Of a stretch of DNA of 64,000 nucleotides, positions 1 through 10,808 are shown one piece after another. The notes beneath the pieces were generated by a model that saw only the letters and a program-made list of their open reading frames with translations, was not told the DNA's origin and did not search any database. Both the position numbers and the translations under genes were made by a program. Within the stretch, counting starts at the first letter, position 1, and the number at the start of each line of letters is the position of its first letter. Source of the stretch: Tranzscheliella williamsii (Eukaryota; Basidiomycota; Ustilaginomycetes; Ustilaginales; Ustilaginaceae); assembly GCA_023212725.1 (NCBI GenBank), contig JALBYF010000017.1, positions 212,913 to 276,912 of the forward strand, written 5' to 3'.

Positions 1-853
1 GGATGTTGCCATCTGTGTCGAGGATCTCCTCAAAGAGCTGGTAGACAATGTCGAAGTGGTCTCGGAGAATATCTTCCGTGAGCGAGGTAGGATCGTTTGG
101 TTGAGCCAAGTACTCTTGTAATATCGAGATGAAGGACCTGAGGAAGGAAAGAGGGACAAGAGGGTCGACTTCCCTGGAGACGGGCGATAGGAAGCGAAGA
201 GTGCCGCAAGCTACGTGGATGAGGGCAGCACCTTGCTCGGCCAGCGCTTCTGAGGCATGGTGGACGATGCGGTCTCCTTGATCTAGTGGTGCAGATGCCG
301 AAGCTTCGACTACTGTAGCCGAGTCGGGAAGGAGGGAGGATGACGCTGTTGGTGGAGCGGCGGGTAGTTGCCCATCGCTCCAAACATTGGTGTCTTCTAA
401 TGGCACTGAGGCTGCATTAGCGCGCCCGGCACTGATCCGGGCGCTGAGTTGGCTCGCGATAGAAAGCTCGCCGGCGGCCTGCTCATCGACTTCAGCGTCT
501 TGGTCGTCTTGATCCTCATCACTATGGTAGTCCTGGGCAAGGTGTATCGGAGAAACGTCGGGGATGCCTGGTACCCAAAGCACAGGTTTGATGTCTTTGC
601 TAAAGTATATTCGGTTCCTCTTGCTTTCATCATCGGAGGAAGCCTCTGAAGCAAGTGCAGAGGCAGTGGCGGTAGCGGTGTGTGATGTCAATGACGAGAT
701 GTGGGCATTGGCAGCATTGATGCTGGCAAGGAGGGTTGCGAAGTAGTCGGAATGAAGGAGAGGATAAGCAGGGATTTGGTTTGCAAAGTGAGAATGGACA
801 ATGGGCCGGCCGTCTGAAGTGAGGACGATGACGCCTTCCAGTCTCGTGGCCAT
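1..853 (-). CDS. APM3: AP-3 adaptor complex mu subunit, N-terminal part (runs off the window)
   Basis: The gene begins at the ATG at 853-851 and stays open for 284 codons to the window edge, so the C-terminal cargo-binding domain is missing. The first residues (GVIVLTSDGRPIVHSHF) and the segment DHFDIVYQLFEEILD near residue 265 match the longin-like N-terminal domain of adaptor mu chains, the second being the typical mu helix before the linker. AP-3 sorts membrane cargo from Golgi/endosome to the vacuole. Between about residues 60 and 200 there is a Ser/Ala- and acid-rich insert that makes this domain much longer than the usual ~140 residues. Seen: sequence and open frame. Known: mu-chain fold. 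Inferred: AP-3 rather than AP-1/AP-2, which would be settled by the missing part. It is transcribed divergently from RPB12. Confidence 0.72.
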   Translation of the reverse strand, partial: MATRLEGVIVLTSDGRPIVHSHFANQIPAYPLLHSDYFATLLASINAANAHISSLTSHTATATASALASEASSDDESKRNRIYFSKDIKPVLWVPGIPDVSPIHLAQDYHSDEDQDDQDAEVDEQAAGELSIASQLSARISAGRANAASVPLEDTNVWSDGQLPAAPPTASSSLLPDSATVVEASASAPLDQGDRIVHHASEALAEQGAALIHVACGTLRFLSPVSREVDPLVPLSFLRSFISILQEYLAQPNDPTSLTEDILRDHFDIVYQLFEEILDTDGNI

Positions 854-1232
854 GGTGTTGCGATGATTGGGAAGCTGTCGAGCCTTGTCCCCAGCAGGAA
901 GATCGTGAGCTGTTGCACTTCTAGCTGTCAAGCATCTCCTATCAGAACGTCATTGCATATTGCCGCAAAAGGGGACGTGGGATCACGTGCCCGATCGTTA
1001 TAGATCTCTACCCAATTCTCAGAGGACTGGCCTGAGGGGATATCATCCTGGCGAATTGAATGTTCATTGCAATAAAATTCTTCGGGATCACCACACCACC
1101 TCCATCCCATCTCCGATACAATCACCGCCATCCAGCCTACCTTCCCCTCTTGACTGTCGATCCACACCGCAGTGAGGCTCCAACTGACCCGCTGGTCGAC
1201 TATACCCAGGCGAAAAAGCACGGAAGCACACG
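854..1232. promoter_or_regulatory. Divergent intergenic region APM3 / RPB12
   Basis: A 379-base stretch between two divergent starts, so both promoters must lie here. It is mildly pyrimidine-rich on the plus strand toward the RPB12 start. I see no convincing TATA box or known binding site. Confidence 0.5.
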
Positions 1233-1578
1233 ATGTCGTACCAAACACGTCCAGCCGGAGCGGGAGGCGCAGGACCGGGCGCAGCAGGAGGTGTAGGAAT
1301 GGGCAGCCTTGCGAATCGCAATCCGGTGATGGAATACATCTGCGCTGATTGCGCTGCTACCAACGAGATCAGGCCCCGGGAACCCATCCGATGCAGGGAG
1401 TGCGGTCATCGAGTCATGTACAAGAAGCGTACCAAGCGCATGGTACGTATCCTGCTTCAGCGGGTCACTGCAGCCGTCGCGAATGCACACTGACGCTGAC
1501 ATCGGCCCCGCTCTCCATATTGACATGCACATCTGCTCTTGATCTACCGACTCACAGCTGCATTTCGAGGCTCGTTAG
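1233..1578 (+). CDS. RPB12: RNA polymerases I/II/III shared subunit RPABC4 (Rpb12)
   Basis: Two exons, 1233-1442 and 1558-1578, joined over a 115-base intron with GTACGT donor and CACAG acceptor, give 76 residues. The protein has a short Gly/Ala-rich head and then the family core: MEYICADCA, then CRECG (a CxxC...CxxC zinc ribbon) and YKKRTKRM, ending in LHFEAR after splicing; this last peptide is the hallmark C-terminus of the family and fixes the splice. Rpb12 is a small zinc-binding subunit of all three nuclear RNA polymerases, sitting on the Rpb3/Rpb11 side. Without splicing the frame would run past the conserved end, so the intron is well supported. The N-terminal Gly/Ala extension is longer than in yeast. 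Confidence 0.95.
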
Positions 1579-2074
1579 AAGATCACCTTCGCCTCTCTAG
1601 TCCATTCTGCCCATCCCTGTCGAAGCATGGTTATGCTGTTCAGGGCAAAGATAACCCGTCTCAGCTTGGTTCCTGTTTCCATAATCCCATGTACACTAGC
1701 ATCTCTTGCACTGATCCCATGCAACGTCTCTCTGTAGCTTTTCAGGCTGGAGCAGCTTTCCACTGCGCCTGTTTCGTGGAGTTCCTTGCCGGAAAAAGGG
1801 TTGATGGAGACGGCGGCTATGCATGAAAGCCTCGGCAGAAAGCAAACACAATCGATGTTAAGTCGAGAGATCGGAGGGTGTGTTCTGACATGTTAGAGTT
1901 TAGGCTAGCGTGTTGGTGTTGGTTGACTGACGTGCATGACGTCGAGCGACGTCGAGCGGTGCTCTGATGCGCTGTTATATGCAACACACAGTTGCTCCTT
2001 TCCGTTCGATCTCTATCATCATCCTTAGCAGTGGAGGCATCTGATCATACTCTTCAGTGCCTTCTGCCATCGCT
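1579..2074. promoter_or_regulatory. Intergenic region with clustered ACGT-core sites
   Basis: 496 bases between RPB12 and the GPC1-like gene, containing the RPB12 3' end and the next promoter. At 1928-1957 there are three ACGT cores in 30 bases: TGACGTG, then a perfect 10-base tandem duplication GACGTCGAGC (1938-1947, 1948-1957). ACGT cores in a TGACGT context are typical of bZIP (CREB/ATF-type) sites; use here is inference. The cluster is about 120 bases upstream of the GPC1-like ATG. Confidence 0.4.
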
Positions 2075-4564
2075 ATGGCCGATCCTCAAGCTGCCGTGCG
2101 TGCTCCCATCACGCCGACCGACACTGATGCGGATGTATTAGCAACGGTCACCGATGACGTGCAGTCGCGTCCCCTATCGGCCTACTCTACTTCGTCCAAT
2201 GCTTCTACGCCCTCTGCTGACCTGGATACACTCGGCCGCCCAAGCCTGTCGCGTGCCTCCAGCATAGCAGCCTCGGACGATGGCTCGAGCACCGCACCTT
2301 TCCGTACCTATCACTCCAGCGCCTCCACCTCGATGGAAGGCATCGACCTGCTCGGTGTCACGCGATCCGGTGGACTTCCATTGAGTGGTACGTAGGCTTT
2401 ACCTTTCCACGCCCCCCTTCCCGCTTGCGGGCCTTTGTTTGTATCTGAAATCTTCCTGCTCTCTTCTTCCCTCAACCTTCGACAGACATCTTGGAAACCT
2501 ATTTCACCCCCCGTTTGGACCTAGCTGGCCGCAAATGGTCCGCATTCTCTGGCGATGTGAAGTTGCGCGCCCGCAGGCGTAGAGAGGAGCTTGTCAACAA
2601 GGCCAAGTCCAAGAGAGAGCTCAAACAGATGGAGCAAGAGGTCCAAAAGATGCGCAAGAACGTCGCGCGCAGAATGGAGAATCTGCAGCAGAAATGGGCT
2701 GACGCTAAAGTGGTCCGCCTCCGTGACAAAGTCTGCTTCGTGGTCGGCGTCCTCAACCTGGTTGTCAGTGAGTACGCAGCGGTACCTTGTAGCTAATTAG
2801 CATCTTTACTCATCCACCTTCTCACTTTGTCACGCTCCAGGCTCGCTCTGCTTCGCCCTGAGGCCGGAATGGATCCCTATACTGTACAGCGTGCTCACGC
2901 TCTACTTCCTTCCACTACGCATCTGGACGTAAGTAGCGCTTTCTTATGTAGAGGCGCCCAACTGGGTCCGCCCAATATACTGAACAGATACTTTGATTTG
3001 GTGCTCGCACATAGGTATACAAGCAAGAAATGGGTGCGTCTTTCGTCGTTGGCAATCTGACGTCGTGCTCGTCTACATGGCAGCTGCGCTGACTCTGTGC
3101 TCTCAACGCGATTTGGTCATAGCACTACTTTCTCTTCGACTTTTGCTGTGAGTCGATCTTTGTCCGGAAAGTGCCACATGCCGGTCAATACTGATAGTAT
3201 TGAGGCCCTCTCACACGACATGTACCCGCGGCAGACTTTCTCAAGTGAGTTGAGCGTATTTTTCTTGCGCATTTCGTCCGTCTGCTCACGCAACGCCGTC
3301 CACCTCGTTTCCCCTTCGAAACAGCGTTGCCAATCTTGTAAGTTTGCGCTCAGCTTCCGGCTTGCGTTCCGCTACTGATGTTCGCTGCTCGTCGCCGTGC
3401 AGCTGTTCCTCTGGGTCTTTCCCGACTCTGAGTTTCTGTTCACCGTGTGAGTTTCCTTACATTGCTAGAGTCAGCGGTAAGGCAGACTTCAGCTGCTTAA
3501 CCTCGTAATCTTTTTGCTATACAGATGCTATTGTGCAGCCCACGGCCCGCTGGCCTTCAGTGTAGCGACATGGAGGAACAGCCTCGTCTTCCATTCTCTG
3601 GAGAAAATGACTTCGGTAAGTATCTCCTTTACTCTGCCGAGATGCCACATCACACAATGCTTCGCTGTGGCCGAGCCGCCGCTGACAACCGGACTCGTCG
3701 TACTCTTATATTTCGCTACGACCAGCTTTTCATCCATCTGTATCCGCCATTCGTTTTCACCACCATGGTTCACTTCATGCCGCGCCGGGAGGCGGCATCG
3801 CGCTACCCCGCACTGCGCAACCTGGAGACGCTCAATGGCTACACCAGCTTTTGGTTTGTAAGTCTCACCCAAGCGCTTGGCCTGGGCTGCGGATTTCAAG
3901 CTGACAAGGATCGGCATTGGCGGTGTGCTTGCGGCGGTGCAGAACGTGACGATCTACCTGGTGTGGCAGCTGGTCTACTACGAGCTGATCGTCATACGCA
4001 AGAAGCAGAAGATCGACGCCGGCGAGCGCATCAACTCGTACTCGACCATGAGCAAGGGCAAAGGGCCGGTTGCAAGTTTGCTCGGGCGGGCGCCGCCCCA
4101 GCGACGGGAGCCTGCATTCATGCGTGCGTTACAGCCGCGCCCCTAGTGTCGGAGTGCTGTCTGACCGCGTGTTCTTCCCACAGTGCTGCAGTTTGCGTAT
4201 ACGATCATCACCACGGTATGTGTGCGCGGAGCCCGAGGGTTAGGAGCATTGCTGACGACTGTCCCTGTAGCTGCCCGCCCCGCTGATTCTCTTCCCGAGC
4301 GCCACCGCCTCGGCGGTCTTCTTGTAAGTGCCGGGCGCCCATCCCGCCACGCCGCCGCTGACCCCCTCTCTCCCGTACAGTGCCGTCATCTTTGTGGTGA
4401 GCGTCTGGAACGGCGCCTCGTACTACGTCGAGGTCTTCGGCCGCCGCTTCGAGAAGGAGCTCCTCGCCCTCCGCCGCGAGCTCGAACTCATGCAGTCCAC
4501 CGAGCACGCCGTCAACTCCGCGCTCCACGATGCTCCCAACACCACCCACGACAAGTCCGCCTAA
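2075..4564 (+). CDS. GPC1: Glycerophosphocholine acyltransferase 1-like membrane protein (DUF2838 family)
   Basis: A 14-exon gene: 2075-2387, 2486-2767, 2841-2928, 3015-3033, 3123-3147, 3235-3244, 3325-3337, 3403-3446, 3525-3615, 3726-3857, 3943-4123, 4184-4215, 4271-4323, 4381-4564; about 488 residues. All donors are GT and acceptors AG and the frame closes exactly. The assembled middle carries the family core WHYFLFDFCYF, then HGPLAFSVATWRNSLVFHS and KMTSLFIH, with several hydrophobic helices around it and a coiled coil at roughly 130-175 in exon 2. Family members acylate glycerophosphocholine in the ER for phosphatidylcholine remodelling. Exons 6 and 7 are only 10 and 13 bases. Exon 11 could instead begin at 3901 (14 extra residues, but a 43-base intron). 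I used the ATG at 2075, which opens a Ser/Thr-rich disordered head. Confidence 0.85.
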
Positions 4565-4697
4565 GCCACCTCCCACCACCATCGCCGCCTCCCACTCCAG
4601 CGCCGCGCGCCACTACCTGTATGTGTGAACCCATGCGCAACGTAATGCGTTATGAAAGACGGACGGTGCATGTCTACACGGTGGAGTACAGGGCGGG

Positions 4698-7478
4698 TTA
4701 TGTGGTCCACATGACGGCGTTACCGTCGGCGCCGGCGGTGAAGATCCAGGGCGAGGAGGGATGCCACTTGACGTCGAGGACGCCGAGGCCATTGGTAATC
4801 TGGTGGCCACGGAGGACCTTGAGGGGCACGAGGGTGACGTTCTGGGAGAAGTCGTTGTGGACCTTGGCGTAGAAGAGCTGGACGGTCCCGTCGTCGCTGG
4901 CGTCGGCGACCAGGTTCCAGGCGGCGCTGAAGCTGACGGCGCGGACCGCCTTGGAGTGGTACTTGAGCACCTTGTACGGGCGCGCCGAGAGGTCGAGGTC
5001 GAACCAGGCGAGCTTCTTGTCGTACGAGCCGACGAGCAGATGGTCGCCGCTGGCGGGATGCACGTCGATGCTGCTGATCCACTTGAACCCGGTCTGCAGC
5101 GTCTTGACCAGCTTCTGCGCCATGAGATCGTAGACGCGGATGTAGCGCTGTGTCGCGACAAAGATCCACGGCTTGTTGGGATGGAAGACCACCTTCTGCA
5201 CCGACGACCCCTTGCTCGCCCGCCGGAAGGGCGACTGGCTGCGGTGCTTGGAAAGCTGATGGATCAGCACCCCGTGCGACCCCGCAGAGGCGTCGGGACA
5301 GACCGTAGAAAAGTAATCGCCCTTGTTGTGCCACACCACCGACTTTTGCGATGACGCGTTGGTCGACGTAATCGCCACGTACATGGCGACACCCAAGCGG
5401 CGCTCCGACTCGGCTGGCCGCGTCCACTTGACCGGAGCTTTGGACTTGGACGTGGTGGCCTCGTCCACAGCGCCCTTGCTGGTGGCGGCAGCTGCGGTGG
5501 CATACAGGAACGAGGCGGTCGAAGTGGCGGTTGCGCCCGCCAAGGACTTGGAGGCAGCGATGCTCTTGCTGTTGCTCGGCCCGGAAGCCGTCCTGGTGTA
5601 GTTCTGCGTTTGCGGCGGTGCAATGAGAGCGATCCTGCCGTTGACAGTGGCGGCAAAGAGCGAGTAATTCTTGGTAGGACACCAGGCAACCGAGTGAACA
5701 GGTGAGCGTTCTGCCTTAGGCAGACCTTCGCAAATGTCCCAGGACGCGGTGCATCTGCCAATGGCCACGTCCCAAAGCCTCGCCTTGCCATCGTCGGCAC
5801 CCGTGAGCAGCCAGTTGCCCGTAGGATCTACAGACAGGCATCGCACTCGGACGCCATCGGGATGAGGATATACAACACTTGTGGTGGTAGGGAAGGGTCT
5901 CAGCTCCTTGGGCGAGGGTAGCTTAGGCAGCAGGTTCTCTGGGTTATGAATGTCGATCTTCTTGCGCATCATTCGCGGCGCAAGATAGAGATCGAGACAC
6001 CGTTCGAAGCGCTCCTTGACAAAGCCATCGTAGCCGGGCACGTGTCGCAATGATCCGTGCTTGGAGGGCAGGTAATTCTGCTTCCTGTCCTCCGGCTCCG
6101 CCTCTTGCCACTCCTTTTCTTCCTGCTCGTTGAAGAGGTATTCAGCCGGTGGATTGTAAGACTCGGCGTGGCCCGGAAGGGGTAGCTTAGGCGCAAGCTT
6201 GGAAGCCCACGGGCTTCGCTCCTGGTCTTCGTTACTGTCGGCCCAGATATTGTAGAACTTGGGCTTGAGCTCCTTCTTGGGTGCACCGGGCGTGATCCTG
6301 CCGTCGCGAATGGCTCGAACGATCTTCATAACCTTTTTGTGCTCCCATTTGGAGGGTACGAAACGGGACTTCGGCTCGGGCCTGGCGGTCAATGCGGTCT
6401 GCATCACCTTGTCTTCTCCCGTAAACCAGTCGACGTATTCTTCGTATGGATCATAAGCGTCATCCGGGATCTCGGCGTTCTGCAGCTTTCGGATGATCTG
6501 GAGCTCTTCGTCGGTCAAGCGCACATCCTTACCAGTGCTGTTGTCCTTGGCCGAGAACCAGGCCTGGCCATCTCCGTCGACGGTATCCAGGAATCTATCA
6601 AGCTCATCCTTGGTAGCAGGCTTAAGAACCTTGCGGCCATTGATGTCGTAACCAATGTGAGGCAGGTCGTCGTACCAGTCGAGAGGCACATTTCCGATCC
6701 GATTCGGCGAGTCTTCGGTGCTGCTATCCGAATCGTATCCGGCATCGATCTCGGGATAGACTCGCTTCATCTCGCCGGTGATGTCGCTCTTTCTGAAGAC
6801 GCCGCGGGCAGAACCGTCTGGATTACGGGTGGCGGTACCGAAAGCAGAAGCGGCTTGTGAGAGCGGTATACCGAGCTTGTTGGTAGAAGAGCTGGACTCG
6901 GAAGGCTTGCTGGAGTATTTTGACATCATTCGGGACAGTTCTTCATCGATACTCGTCTGGGAGGCATCGCTACGGGAAGCGAAAGCGGACGCACGCTCGT
7001 CCTCCTCTGCTGAGTCGTAAGCGCCAATATCAGAAGAGTTATAACCCTCTTCGTCAGAACCTTCTGCCTGGCTATCTTCTAGATCTATTGACTCCTGATC
7101 TTGCTCGTCGTCCTGCTGTCCCAGCGCATCCTCTTCATCCCTGTCATCCTCCTTCTCCTCCAGCTCATCGGCGTCCTCGCCGTCGCTGGCTTCCAGATCA
7201 ATTTCTGGAAACTCTTCCTCTGCCGCATCTTCGTCTTCTTCGTCTTCACCGCTGTGGCCTTCGTCATCTTCGTCTTCTAGCAAGATGCCGGTTTCTTGCT
7301 CTCCATCAGATGTGCCAAAGTCCAGCGGCAGGGCCTTCTTGTGTTGTGAGCTACCGTTTCTTGTCGATGTGGTGGGTTGAGATACAGTGGCCGCCGCAGG
7401 CACGACACTCCGCTTTCTCTTGGGATTCGATGCGGCAGCAGCTGCCGAAGCGGCTAATGTCGCCTTCTTTGGAGGCAT
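4698..7478 (-). CDS. ERB1: Ribosome biogenesis protein Erb1 (BOP1 homologue)
   Basis: A single exon of 926 residues. After a lysine-rich start there is a long acidic Asp/Glu stretch (about 60-190), then the BOP1 N-terminal domain (about 260-530, including VPLDWYDDLPHIGYD), then seven WD repeats forming a C-terminal propeller and ending GNAVMWTT. Erb1 acts in the nucleolus in the Erb1-Ytm1-Nop7 (PeBoW) complex needed for 27S pre-rRNA processing and 60S assembly; the AAA ATPase Rea1 removes the complex. The frame stays open upstream to another ATG at 7760, which would add 94 residues. I chose 7478 because the following basic stretch and acidic region look like the normal head of the family. The end is 133 bases from the convergent GPC1-like stop. 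Confidence 0.95.
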   Translation of the reverse strand: MPPKKATLAASAAAAASNPKRKRSVVPAAATVSQPTTSTRNGSSQHKKALPLDFGTSDGEQETGILLEDEDDEGHSGEDEEDEDAAEEEFPEIDLEASDGEDADELEEKEDDRDEEDALGQQDDEQDQESIDLEDSQAEGSDEEGYNSSDIGAYDSAEEDERASAFASRSDASQTSIDEELSRMMSKYSSKPSESSSSTNKLGIPLSQAASAFGTATRNPDGSARGVFRKSDITGEMKRVYPEIDAGYDSDSSTEDSPNRIGNVPLDWYDDLPHIGYDINGRKVLKPATKDELDRFLDTVDGDGQAWFSAKDNSTGKDVRLTDEELQIIRKLQNAEIPDDAYDPYEEYVDWFTGEDKVMQTALTARPEPKSRFVPSKWEHKKVMKIVRAIRDGRITPGAPKKELKPKFYNIWADSNEDQERSPWASKLAPKLPLPGHAESYNPPAEYLFNEQEEKEWQEAEPEDRKQNYLPSKHGSLRHVPGYDGFVKERFERCLDLYLAPRMMRKKIDIHNPENLLPKLPSPKELRPFPTTTSVVYPHPDGVRVRCLSVDPTGNWLLTGADDGKARLWDVAIGRCTASWDICEGLPKAERSPVHSVAWCPTKNYSLFAATVNGRIALIAPPQTQNYTRTASGPSNSKSIAASKSLAGATATSTASFLYATAAAATSKGAVDEATTSKSKAPVKWTRPAESERRLGVAMYVAITSTNASSQKSVVWHNKGDYFSTVCPDASAGSHGVLIHQLSKHRSQSPFRRASKGSSVQKVVFHPNKPWIFVATQRYIRVYDLMAQKLVKTLQTGFKWISSIDVHPASGDHLLVGSYDKKLAWFDLDLSARPYKVLKYHSKAVRAVSFSAAWNLVADASDDGTVQLFYAKVHNDFSQNVTLVPLKVLRGHQITNGLGVLDVKWHPSSPWIFTAGADGNAVMWTT

Positions 7479-7937
7479 GGTGGGAGGTCGAGCCAAGAAA
7501 GCAAAGGTATAGGTGGCGTGGTCGAGGTTCGATGGAAAGCAACAACTCGCCAGGTCGAGGTTGAAGCTACGATTCGACCCAGTCTGTAGCATAAGACTGG
7601 ACTTCAGCATGGCATAGTCTTCTCTTTCTGGCTTCGCCGTTCTGTCAAAAAAGTTCTCAATTTTCGAAATTTTGGCAGTGTGGAGTCGGCGACCAGCGCG
7701 TACATCTTCATTCGGCCGTATGAAGCCTTGTTCTTGGCCAGAACCCGTATCTAGTCCCATTCAAATGGCAGGAACGCGGCCACGAAGGTAGAGAATGAGA
7801 CTGGCGTGCCGCGTCGCGAGGCATCAGATTGGCATCGCATCTCACCGCAACGCAGAGCCGCTTCTTCTCATCCGTTTCTACTGCATCGTCACGCCAACCG
7901 CCTCACCTCAACAGCAGCATACACATTAGCCGACAAC
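7479..7937. promoter_or_regulatory. Divergent intergenic region ERB1 / ARP4
   Basis: 459 bases between two divergent ATGs. Part of it (7479-7760) is also an uninterrupted extension of the ERB1 frame. An AT-rich patch near 7640-7675 is the only compositional feature; no known site is recognised. Confidence 0.4.
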
Positions 7938-9473
7938 ATGCCTGGTGTCTACGGAGGCGACGAGATCAACGCGCTCGTCATCGATGCCGGCCACTCTTCT
8001 ACACGCGCGGGCTGGGCGGGCGAAGATACTCCCCGCGTAGTGCTGCCCTCTTTTTATGCACACCTTCCCATCTCGGACGATGAGATCGCCGCTCTCGAAG
8101 CGGATGCCGCCTACTCTTCCCCGGCATCCAGTGCCAACGGAAATAGCAATGGACATGCCGCTGCCACCGCCGACAATGAGGACCACCAAATGGAAGATGC
8201 TCCAGCACAGCAAGAAACATCGGCATCCAATGGTGCCTCTACAGAAGCATCCGACCTGCGCATTCGTGCATCCAAGGCCAAGTCGGCCTCAAAGGTGCTG
8301 CGCTTCAACGTTGACCGTGAGAAGAAACGTCGTCGATATGTGGGCGATAACGATGTTAACCTCTTTCGCCAAGGCGCCGAGATCGCTTCGGTCTTTGATC
8401 AAGATGGCATCCTATCCGATATGGGTGCTTTCTCCAGCCTGTGCCAGTTCTCGCTCGACCAGCTGTCGTGTGATCCGCAAGAGCATCCGCTTCTCCTCAC
8501 CGAGCCAGCCTGGAATACGCGCGAGAGCAGGGAGCAGCTCACCGAGCTTGCCTTTGAATCGTTCCAGACGCCCGCCTTCTACCTTGCCAACCGCACCGTG
8601 CTTAGCTCGTTTGCTGCAGGCAAGCCGACGAGCCTGGTGATCGACATTGGAAGCTCCAGCGTCTCGAGCATCCCGATCGTGGATGGATTCATTCTGCGCA
8701 AGGGCATTCAGAGGCAGAACAACGCCGGCGACGCCATCAACCGCGCCCTGCTATACTCGCTGCATCATCAACGCAAGACGGCCTCGACAATGTTTGCCGG
8801 CGTCACGCCGCAGTATCTGATCAAGTCGCGCAGCGCCGTGGATCCGGGCACGCCTGCCAACGCTGTGCTGCGGCAGGACCGGCAGGCGGGGTCTACGGAC
8901 TCGTTCAAGGCGTACCAGGTGGGCAGGACGATCAACGATTTTAAAGAGAGTGTTGCGCAGGTGCTCGAGATGCCGTGGAACGAGCAGCAGGCGCAGTATC
9001 GGTCGGGGCGGATGTACGAGTTTCCGGACGGATATAACGATGTGTTTGGGTTGGAGCGGCTGCGGGCGGCGGAGGTCATCTTTACGCCGTCGCTGTGGGC
9101 CGACGTTGCGTCTGCGGAGAGCGGTGCAGTGCTGACGCCAGGGCGTGGATATATAGGGCTGGGCGAGATGGTGATGAACAGCATCAACGCGGTCGACGTC
9201 GACGTGCGCCCTTCGCTGTTCGCCAACGTCGTCGTCGTCGGCGGCACCAGCTTCATCCCCGGCCTCGTCGACCGCCTCTCCTACCAACTCGCCCTGCTCG
9301 CCCCCAACCAGAAACTCAAAATTCACAGCCCCGGCAACCCCACCGAGCGCAGACACGCCTCCTGGCTCGGCGCCTCCATCCTCGCAAGCCTCGGCTCCTT
9401 CCACCAGCTCTGGATCTCAAAGCAAGAGTACGACGAACACGGCCCCGCCATCGTCCACGCCCGCTGCAAGTAA
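7938..9473 (+). CDS. ARP4: Actin-related protein 4 (NuA4 / INO80 / SWR1 subunit)
   Basis: One exon, 511 residues. The head GDEINALVIDAGHSSTRAGWAGEDTPR is split here only by the usual Arp4 features: an actin phosphate-1 loop of altered sequence, then an insert rich in Ala/Ser/Glu (about 55-120). Later blocks PLLLTEPAWN, TSLVIDIGSSS and NVVVVGGTSFIPG correspond to actin-fold nucleotide-binding elements. Arp4 is a nuclear actin-related protein that binds actin and an HSA helix in the NuA4 acetyltransferase and the INO80 and SWR1 remodellers. Start chosen at the first ATG that opens the actin fold; an earlier in-frame stretch has no better candidate. The last 97 codons have a strikingly different third-base use from the 100 before them (see findings). 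Confidence 0.9.
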   Translation: MPGVYGGDEINALVIDAGHSSTRAGWAGEDTPRVVLPSFYAHLPISDDEIAALEADAAYSSPASSANGNSNGHAAATADNEDHQMEDAPAQQETSASNGASTEASDLRIRASKAKSASKVLRFNVDREKKRRRYVGDNDVNLFRQGAEIASVFDQDGILSDMGAFSSLCQFSLDQLSCDPQEHPLLLTEPAWNTRESREQLTELAFESFQTPAFYLANRTVLSSFAAGKPTSLVIDIGSSSVSSIPIVDGFILRKGIQRQNNAGDAINRALLYSLHHQRKTASTMFAGVTPQYLIKSRSAVDPGTPANAVLRQDRQAGSTDSFKAYQVGRTINDFKESVAQVLEMPWNEQQAQYRSGRMYEFPDGYNDVFGLERLRAAEVIFTPSLWADVASAESGAVLTPGRGYIGLGEMVMNSINAVDVDVRPSLFANVVVVGGTSFIPGLVDRLSYQLALLAPNQKLKIHSPGNPTERRHASWLGASILASLGSFHQLWISKQEYDEHGPAIVHARCK

Positions 9474-9661
9474 TCCCCCAACCCCCATCCTTTCCCCCTG
9501 TACTTCTACGCGCAAGCCTCATTACAAACCAGACCTCTCCTACCCTTTCACCTGCCTGCCCCCATCACTCTCGCTTGTCTTTCTCGATCATGGCACGCGC
9601 GGACGACTTTGCTCAGTAGGGCCTGGATGACATTCGGAGGCTGGGGGCACCCGCATACAGA

Positions 9662-9719
9662 GTGAAATACAGGCACGAGCCTGGTTGACAGTGAAATACA
9701 GGCGGGAACCTGGGGACAG
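9662..9719. repeat. Two tandem 29-base copies with hairpin potential
   Basis: Copies at 9662-9690 and 9691-9719 both begin GTGAAATACAGGC. Copy 1 contains CAGGC-ACGA-GCCTG, a perfect 5-bp stem; copy 2 contains CAGG-CGGGAA-CCTG. They lie between the convergent stops of ARP4 and the dehydrogenase, starting 37 bases past the latter's stop, so they probably fall in its 3' UTR (sense: minus strand). Confidence 0.75.
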
Positions 9720-9755
9720 TCTAGGCGCTGGAGGGAAGCGATTTTGAGTTTGCGA

Positions 9756-10808
<1,053 letters not shown>

